In this document: positions 6,036 to 10,912 of the stretch, one piece after another
Numbering within the stretch: position 1 is the stretch's first letter
Layout of the letters: each line of letters opens with the position of its first letter
Origin: Candidatus Delongbacteria bacterium
GTDB taxonomy: Bacteria > JAGOEH01
Direction of reading: 5' to 3'
Assembly: GCA_017997825.1 (NCBI GenBank)
Contig: JAGOEH010000099.1
Location: 1 to 10,912, forward strand
Length of the DNA: 10,912 nucleotides
Notes under the pieces: generated by a model
Told to the model about the DNA's origin: nothing
The model's database searches: none
Seen by the model: only the letters and a program-made list of their open reading frames with translations
Program-made: the position numbers and the translations under genes

Positions 6036-8489
6036 ATGAAACGATATTGTGGTCTGTTCATGATTCTGATGTTTCTGAATGGTGTGATCGGGGCCAATGA
6101 TTATTCACCGGGATCATTAGGGGCCGCAGGAAGCTTTCAGGGATTTTCGACCGGAGTCGATGCTCTCCGCTGCAATCCCGCCAATCTGATGTTTCCCCGC
6201 AAAGGCAACAATGAACTGATTTTTCTTTTACCCAGTTTCAGCGGGTTTCTCTATAACAGCACGATCCCCAATTCCGCCCTGTATTATTATAATTTTCATT
6301 ACTGGGGATTTGATCCCTTCTGGACATTCCAGCAAAAAGACGGTTTCGAGGAGGAATCATTCAGGGATGGCAGTCAGAACCGCTTCATCCAAGAGATCAA
6401 GCAGAATACCAATATCAATCTGGGCGGCAATTATGATCTGTTTGCCATCACTATCGGCAATTGGGGATTCCGTTCATCTCTGATGAGCAATACCCGATTG
6501 TCCGTCAATAAGAATGAGGCAGTAGACGGCAATTACACACTATCGACCAAAACCCGGCTGCAGGATGGAACCGAGACCTCAATCGACCGAGCCTTTTTTT
6601 CCAAGGCTCATCTGCGGCATCTGACCGTAATTGAAAATTCGTTCAGTTGGGCCGTTCCAATCGAAGATAATGATATTCCGCTTAATTCGATCTTCGGGAT
6701 GCCCCAGGCATCGATCGGATTCAGCTTCAAGTATCTGATGGGATTAGGGTATGCCGACATCACACCGAATGTGACGGTCCGCGATACGGTTCATTCTACG
6801 GCTCTTTACCGGGGCAGCTATCTGGATTGGCAATCGGCCGGATTCGGATTCCGGATTGCAGATGATTCCACTACCATCGAGGATGTAGATGCTTCAATCG
6901 GCGGTCACGGATTATCCTTTGATTTTGGAATTGCCTGGTACGACGAACGGACCGCTTACAGCTTTTCGGTCAATAACCTGTTGGGATTCATCTATTGGGG
7001 CAGTCATATCTACGACGACAAGATTTATGGCTACAACTGGCTGGGGGATCCGGACGCGATCCTGATCGATAATACCAACGATGAGGTTAAATTATACACC
7101 AATGACGGGAACAACCAGGATACCCGCAGTGAAATCAAGACCCAGAACAATCTGATCACCCCTTATCCGACCACTATCAATCTGGGTTTTGCTCACTATG
7201 TTCCCTTCGATACCAAGATCAACTGGCTTTCCAAAAGTATCCGAATTTCGGCTGCTCTGGAACAGGGATTATGGAATTCGGCCCGGACCACGGTTATTCC
7301 CCGGGTTTCATTCGGAGTCCAGAACGGATTCCTGTATGATGTCGTTCCCATGCGCCTCGGCATCGCTTTCGGCGCCGATGAGGACATCTCGTTTTCGGGC
7401 GGTTTCGGTATCGATATGAAATATCTGGTATTCAATGCGGATATCCGTAGCTACAAAAGCTTGTATGACTATAAATCCAACGGTGTGGCCGTAGCCGCCG
7501 GGTTCAAGTATGTGTTCGGGTTCGACGGCGATCCTGACAAGGACGGAATTCCCAATTCCAAAGACCAGTGCGATAAGATTCCGGAAGATTTCGACGGATT
7601 CGAGGATGAGGATGGATGTCCGGAATGGGATAATGACCGGGATGGAATCCCCGATACCCTGGATATGTGCGTCAATACCCCGGAAGATCTGGACGGATTC
7701 CAGGATAATGACGGCTGTCCCGATTATGACAATGATATGGACCTGATCCCTGATTCCCTGGATAAGTGTCCTATGGATCCGGAAGATAAGGATGGATTCG
7801 AGGATGAAGACGGTTGTCCGGATTGGGATAACGACAACGATATGGTCCCCGACAGCCTGGACAAGTGCCCGAATGAGGCCGGGCTTAAAGAAAACAATGG
7901 CTGCCCGGATTTCGACCGCGACAAGGATGGAATCATGGATGCCGTCGATAAGTGCCCGGATGCCCCGGAAACCTATAACAGTTACATGGATGATGACGGT
8001 TGTCCGGATACCCCGCCCGAACCCAAAAAAGAAGAGATCCGAATTATCAAACAGGCCTTGTTGGGGATCAAATTCAAGATCAACAGCTATGAGATACTCG
8101 AAAGCACCATCGGCCAACTGGATCAGGTGGCGGTGATTCTGAATAATTATCCTTACCTGCGATATCTGATCGAGGGTCATACCGATATTACCGGGCCTCA
8201 TGATTATAATGTTGTCCTATCCCGCCTGCGTGCCCGTTCGGTCAAAGACTACCTGGTTTCCAAGGGGATTGCCGACGAACGCTTCGTCCTGATCGGATTC
8301 GGTCCGGATCGCCCGATCGCTTCCAACAAGAATGAATCCGGCCGCAAACAGAACCGCCGGATTGAATTTGTTCAGATCATGAGTAATGATGAGTATACTC
8401 AGCTCAAAGCCAAATCCGAGGAGAATCTGAACCAGGTCAATCAGATTTTCGATAAAACCCCGGTTTACAGAAAGAAACTGGGACTCTGA
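6036..8489 (+). CDS. Outer-membrane protein: large barrel, TSP type-3 repeats, OmpA domain
   Basis: An 817-residue envelope protein with four parts. Residues 1-20 are a signal peptide (MKRYCGLFMILMFLNGVIGA, cut before ND). About 21-495 is rich in aromatic, alternating strands and starts with SLGAAGSFQGF...NPANL, reminiscent of FadL/PorV-like barrels. Residues 499-658 are five thrombospondin type-3 repeats with DXDXDG calcium motifs and ten cysteines. About 665-782 is an OmpA C-terminal domain with EGHTD (Asp717) and Arg732, spaced as Asp271 and Arg286 in E. coli OmpA, which hold diaminopimelate of peptidoglycan. A charged tail follows (784-817). It likely spans the outer membrane and ties it to the cell wall; whether the barrel transports anything is unknown. 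AAGGAGG (6025-6031) sits 4 bases before the ATG. Flanked by its own promoter and terminator, it appears monocistronic. Confidence 0.9.
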   Translation: MKRYCGLFMILMFLNGVIGANDYSPGSLGAAGSFQGFSTGVDALRCNPANLMFPRKGNNELIFLLPSFSGFLYNSTIPNSALYYYNFHYWGFDPFWTFQQKDGFEEESFRDGSQNRFIQEIKQNTNINLGGNYDLFAITIGNWGFRSSLMSNTRLSVNKNEAVDGNYTLSTKTRLQDGTETSIDRAFFSKAHLRHLTVIENSFSWAVPIEDNDIPLNSIFGMPQASIGFSFKYLMGLGYADITPNVTVRDTVHSTALYRGSYLDWQSAGFGFRIADDSTTIEDVDASIGGHGLSFDFGIAWYDERTAYSFSVNNLLGFIYWGSHIYDDKIYGYNWLGDPDAILIDNTNDEVKLYTNDGNNQDTRSEIKTQNNLITPYPTTINLGFAHYVPFDTKINWLSKSIRISAALEQGLWNSARTTVIPRVSFGVQNGFLYDVVPMRLGIAFGADEDISFSGGFGIDMKYLVFNADIRSYKSLYDYKSNGVAVAAGFKYVFGFDGDPDKDGIPNSKDQCDKIPEDFDGFEDEDGCPEWDNDRDGIPDTLDMCVNTPEDLDGFQDNDGCPDYDNDMDLIPDSLDKCPMDPEDKDGFEDEDGCPDWDNDNDMVPDSLDKCPNEAGLKENNGCPDFDRDKDGIMDAVDKCPDAPETYNSYMDDDGCPDTPPEPKKEEIRIIKQALLGIKFKINSYEILESTIGQLDQVAVILNNYPYLRYLIEGHTDITGPHDYNVVLSRLRARSVKDYLVSKGIADERFVLIGFGPDRPIASNKNESGRKQNRRIEFVQIMSNDEYTQLKAKSEENLNQVNQIFDKTPVYRKKLGL
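7530..8009 (+). repeat. Five in-frame thrombospondin type-3 repeats
   Basis: Units of 99, 99, 99, 87 and 96 bp (33, 33, 33, 29 and 32 residues) start at 7530, 7629, 7728, 7827 and 7914. Each has a DXDXD stretch, a DXC in its first half and a GCP near its end. The fourth unit is short and carries the LKENNGCPD form. The repeats are diverged in DNA sequence, so they are not recently copied. Confidence 0.9.
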
Positions 8490-8514
8490 TCCGCTTTTCA
8501 TTGAGGAATCACTC

Positions 8515-8546
8515 GCTTCATCCCCCAAACCAACGGGGGATGAAGC
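8515..8546 (+). terminator. Hairpin terminator after the large outer-membrane gene
   Basis: A perfect 12-bp stem (GCTTCATCCCCC at 8515-8526, GGGGGATGAAGC at 8535-8546) has an 8-base loop AAACCAAC. The T-tract after it is weak (TTATTATG). It separates the outer-membrane gene from rlmH. Confidence 0.8.
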
Positions 8547-8585
8547 TTATTATGATAAAATCATTCCCTGATAGAAAATTAGTAC

Positions 8586-8613
8586 TTGATATTTCCATTT
8601 TTTTTTATATATT
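8586..8613 (+). promoter_or_regulatory. Likely promoter of the rlmH-spt operon
   Basis: TTGATA (8586-8591), a 16-base spacer that includes a run of nine T, then TATATT (8608-8613). Transcription would start near 8620, about 46 bases before the rlmH start. The surrounding 8547-8660 stretch is clearly AT-rich compared with the genes. Confidence 0.55.
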
Positions 8614-8657
8614 TTCTCCATCGTGAATAGAATTGGGTTTGCTAGATGTTTATATAT

Positions 8658-8662
8658 GAGGA
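8658..8662 (+). promoter_or_regulatory. Shine-Dalgarno site close to the rlmH TTG start
   Basis: GAGGA ends only 3 bases before TTG 8666, shorter than usual. A TGA at 8657 in the same frame rules out any longer start, so TTG 8666 is the only sensible choice. Confidence 0.55.
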
Positions 8663-8665
8663 TTT

Positions 8666-9130
8666 TTGAAAAAGATACGAATCGTTGCCGTCGGTAAGCA
8701 TAAGTTCAGCTTTATCAATCAAGGGCTTGAAGAATACCAGCAGCGTCTTGAACCCTTTTGTCGTCTGGAATGGACGATTATCCGGGAAAGCCGGAATCAG
8801 CAACCGGATCGGATCGTCCGGGAAGAGACGGAGATCCTTAACCGGAGCCTGACAGGTAAAGGATCAGCTTGTTTGTTGCTGGACCGGGTGGGACAGTCAT
8901 TCGATTCGGAGCAATTCGCCCAACGTGTCGGCTATTATTACCAAACCAGCCCTGAGCTTCAATTCATCATCGGGGGTGCCTATGGTGTCGACCGAACCGG
9001 ATTGAACGGAATCCATGAGTCTTTTTCATTTTCCTCCATGACCTTTAATCATCAGATTATCCGTCTGATGTTGATGGAGCAGATTTATCGGGCTTTTTGC
9101 ATTTTGCATGGGAAACCCTATCATAAATAG
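8666..9130 (+). CDS. rlmH: 23S rRNA (pseudouridine1915-N3)-methyltransferase
   Basis: A 154-residue SPOUT-class methyltransferase, matching the ~155 residues of E. coli RlmH. In known members it methylates pseudouridine 1915 in helix 69 of 23S rRNA in assembled ribosomes, using S-adenosylmethionine. The start MKKIRIVAVGK, LLLDRVGQSFDSEQFA, the knot glycines in FIIGGAYGVD (Gly103/Gly104) and the C-terminal EQIYRAFCILHGKPYHK are all family hallmarks. The start is TTG. An overlapping 7-codon frame (ATG 8646 to TGA 8669) ends across it and could couple translation, though it has no clear ribosome site. It is the first gene of a likely operon; spt begins 14 bases after its stop. Confidence 0.95.
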   Translation: MKKIRIVAVGKHKFSFINQGLEEYQQRLEPFCRLEWTIIRESRNQQPDRIVREETEILNRSLTGKGSACLLLDRVGQSFDSEQFAQRVGYYYQTSPELQFIIGGAYGVDRTGLNGIHESFSFSSMTFNHQIIRLMLMEQIYRAFCILHGKPYHK

Positions 9131-9131
9131 C

Positions 9132-9139
9132 AGGAAAGG
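9132..9139 (+). promoter_or_regulatory. Shine-Dalgarno site that fixes the spt start at 9145
   Basis: AGGAAAGG lies 5 bases before ATG 9145. An in-frame GTG at 9139 falls inside the site itself, so the ATG is preferred. Confidence 0.75.
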
Positions 9140-9144
9140 TGTGT

Positions 9145-10329
9145 ATGGATTTATTTGAGAAGTGTTATTCATTTGTTGAAGCTGATCAGGCCAGACAAGC
9201 CGGATACTATCCTTATTTTCACGCCATCGAATCAGGACAGGATTGTCGGATCATGATTGACGGGAAAGAAATGATTAATATCGGCTCAAATAATTATCTG
9301 GGGTTGACCAATCATCCGCTGGTGAAAGAATATGCCCGAAAGGCCCTTGAAAAATACGGATCGGGTTGTACCGGATCCCGTTTTCTGAACGGGACCTTGG
9401 ACTATCATAATATAATGGAATCCAAATTGGCGGCGTTTATGAACAAAGAAGCCGCCTTGATGTTCAGCACCGGTTACCAGACCAATCTGGGCGCTATTTC
9501 AGCCCTGATCGGCAAGGATGATCTGGTTTATATCGATCGGGATGACCATGCCAGTATCGTGGATGGATGCCGGATGAGTTTCGGCAAGGTGGTCAAGTTT
9601 TTGCACAATGATCATCAGGATCTGCAGCGTCTTCTGGCCAATAATCCCAAGAACAACACCGGCAAGCTGCTGGTGGTGGATGGGGTTTACAGCATGGGTG
9701 GCGATTTCGCCGACCTGCAGCATTTTGTCCCGATCTGCAAGGAATACGGTGTCCGGATCATGGTGGATGAAGCCCACTCCATGGGAGTCTTTGGTCAAAA
9801 TGGCCGCGGAATCTGTGAAGAGCTGGGTGTCGAAAAGGATATCGATTTGATTATGGGTACCTTCAGCAAATCATTTGCCTCCATCGGCGGATTCCTGGCC
9901 GGGGATTTTAAGATTATTGATTATATCAAACACAAAGCCCGGTCACTGATTTTCAGCGCCAGTATGCCCCCGGCTTCCCTGGGTGCGGTTGAAGGCGCCC
10001 TGACCATCATTCAAAATGAGCCGGAACGCCGCCGGCGCCTGCGATTTATCGCCGACTATATGAAGAAGGAGTACCGATTGCTGGGTCTCAATGTCGGTGA
10101 CACCTGTTCCCCCGTTATCCCGATCATCATCGGGGAGGAGTCTAAAACCTTCCTGTTCTGGCAGCTATTGAACAAGTATGGTATCTACGCCAACCCGGTG
10201 GTCAGTCCGGCTGTCCCGCCCAATATGTCGCTGATTCGAACCAGTTATACGGCTACCCACTCCGATGAAGACCTGAATCGGATACTGGAAGCGGTAAAAA
10301 AAGCCGGGCGTGAAGCCAACATTATCTGA
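9145..10329 (+). CDS. spt: Serine palmitoyltransferase-type alpha-oxoamine synthase
   Basis: A 394-residue PLP enzyme of the alpha-oxoamine synthase family. The likely reaction joins serine and a long acyl-CoA (or acyl-ACP) to give 3-ketosphinganine, the first step of sphingolipid synthesis, in the cytosol. Landmarks are NIGSNNYLGLTNHP, GSGCTGSRFLNGTLDYH, His135 in DDHASIVDG (stacks on PLP), Asp208/His211 in VDEAHSMGVFG, the Schiff-base Lys242 in GTFSKSFASIGG and Arg365 in LIRTSYTATHS. GSRFLNGT argues against 2-amino-3-ketobutyrate CoA ligase, which has a different segment here. The opening YYPYFHAIESGQD and GTFSKSFASIGGF resemble serine palmitoyltransferases of Bacteroidota as I recall them. 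No bio gene is nearby to support BioF. The adjoining dehydrogenase fits the sphingolipid reading. The family is certain; the substrate is inferred. Confidence 0.82.
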   Translation: MDLFEKCYSFVEADQARQAGYYPYFHAIESGQDCRIMIDGKEMINIGSNNYLGLTNHPLVKEYARKALEKYGSGCTGSRFLNGTLDYHNIMESKLAAFMNKEAALMFSTGYQTNLGAISALIGKDDLVYIDRDDHASIVDGCRMSFGKVVKFLHNDHQDLQRLLANNPKNNTGKLLVVDGVYSMGGDFADLQHFVPICKEYGVRIMVDEAHSMGVFGQNGRGICEELGVEKDIDLIMGTFSKSFASIGGFLAGDFKIIDYIKHKARSLIFSASMPPASLGAVEGALTIIQNEPERRRRLRFIADYMKKEYRLLGLNVGDTCSPVIPIIIGEESKTFLFWQLLNKYGIYANPVVSPAVPPNMSLIRTSYTATHSDEDLNRILEAVKKAGREANII

Positions 10330-10340
10330 GCCGCTGGATC

Positions 10341-10912
10341 ATGAAAGTTTTATTGACCGGTTCCTCCGGCCTGATCGGTTCTCACTTGCTGGAATTGCTG
10401 CTCGATTCATCGCATGAAATCAGCATTCTGCAGCGGGCCGGGATCCATGCCGATTCCGCCCGAATCCATGATTCCAGGCTGACGGTATTTGAGGCCGATT
10501 ACGAGTCCGCCGAAACGCTTCAGGCGGCGGTAGCCGAACAGCATATTATCATCCACTGCGCCGGTGTCACCAAGGTGCGGCATTATTCGGATTTTTTCAG
10601 GTATAATACCCGGGTGACCGAAAACCTGATTGCCGCCATCCAGGCGGTGAATCCCAGGCTGAAACGTCTGATCTATTTTTCTTCCCTGGCCGCGGCCGGA
10701 CCTGCCGATAAGGATCAGCCGCTGACCGAGGATCAGCCGCCTCATCCGATCAGTTGGTACGGGAAAAGCAAACTGGAGGCCGAAGATCGATTGCGCCGGT
10801 CCGGACTTTATTATACCATTGTTCGTCCCTGTGCGGTATATGGCCCGCGGGACAAGGATGTTTTCGTCTATTTCAAGCTGTTGAATCATCGGCTGGCGCC
10901 CATTATCGGCAA
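10341..10912 (+). CDS. Extended short-chain dehydrogenase, NAD-dependent epimerase family (3' end cut off)
   Basis: The first 190 residues of a gene that runs off the right edge. TGSSGLIG (residues 6-13) is the Rossmann dinucleotide loop, with HCAGVTKV, Asn89, FSSLAAAGP (Ser114/Ser115) and the catalytic Tyr140/Lys144 in WYGKSK. RPCAVYGPRD marks the extended or epimerase class, usually about 300-340 residues. It starts 11 bases after spt with only a weak ribosome site, so it is likely co-transcribed. Bacterial sphingolipid loci often hold such a dehydrogenase; Caulobacter CerR, described as reducing the 3-keto group on a ceramide, belongs to this family by my recollection. A 3-keto reductase role is therefore a reasonable guess. 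A sugar epimerase or steroid-dehydrogenase-like role remains possible. Confidence 0.85.
   Translation, partial: MKVLLTGSSGLIGSHLLELLLDSSHEISILQRAGIHADSARIHDSRLTVFEADYESAETLQAAVAEQHIIIHCAGVTKVRHYSDFFRYNTRVTENLIAAIQAVNPRLKRLIYFSSLAAAGPADKDQPLTEDQPPHPISWYGKSKLEAEDRLRRSGLYYTIVRPCAVYGPRDKDVFVYFKLLNHRLAPIIG

Noticed and set aside
7308-8201. A 297-codon open frame on the minus strand under the repeat and OmpA region
   Set aside because: It arises from repeated GAT/GAC codons read backwards as Ile/Val. It has no ribosome site and a low-complexity Ile-rich product, and the plus strand carries clear domains.
10407-10889. Minus-strand open frame of 160 codons near the right edge
   Set aside because: The plus strand encodes a dehydrogenase with intact TGSSGLIG and YGKSK motifs through the same bases.

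Overview
The window looks like chromosomal DNA from a Gram-negative bacterium, probably the FCB superphylum or a nearby candidate phylum. Supporting signs are a barrel protein carrying thrombospondin type-3 repeats and an OmpA domain, a Bacteroidota-type serine palmitoyltransferase and a second small outer-membrane barrel. Most starts have good Shine-Dalgarno sites (AAGGAGG-like), and two spacings fit sigma70 promoters well (TTGACA-17-TATATT and TTGATT-17-TATATT). Both argue against Bacteroidota proper, which rarely uses either. The phylum is an inference. G+C looks close to half by eye, and I see no phage, insertion sequence, CRISPR array, tRNA or rRNA.

Layout, left to right. (1) 1-918 (+) is the C-terminal part of a radical SAM protein cut by the window edge. 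(2) 960-1151 (-) is rpmB (ribosomal protein L28), convergent with it and sharing a hairpin terminator. (3) After an AT-rich divergent spacer, 1334-1936 (+) encodes a small secreted barrel-like protein and ends in a hairpin. (4) 2052-5829 (+) is a two-gene purine operon: a fused PurS-PurL synthase and its glutaminase PurQ, overlapping by 8 bp. (5) 6036-8489 (+) is an 817-residue outer-membrane protein with its own strong promoter and terminator. (6) 8666-10912 (+) is a probable operon of rlmH (23S rRNA methyltransferase), spt (serine palmitoyltransferase) and an extended short-chain dehydrogenase cut by the right edge.

Functionally the window mixes housekeeping (L28, purine synthesis, rRNA methylation) with envelope biology (two outer-membrane proteins and a likely sphingolipid start). 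The most informative part is the spt-dehydrogenase pair, which suggests that the organism makes long-chain bases or ceramides. I found no clear case for a wholly new system. The findings are leads of modest size.
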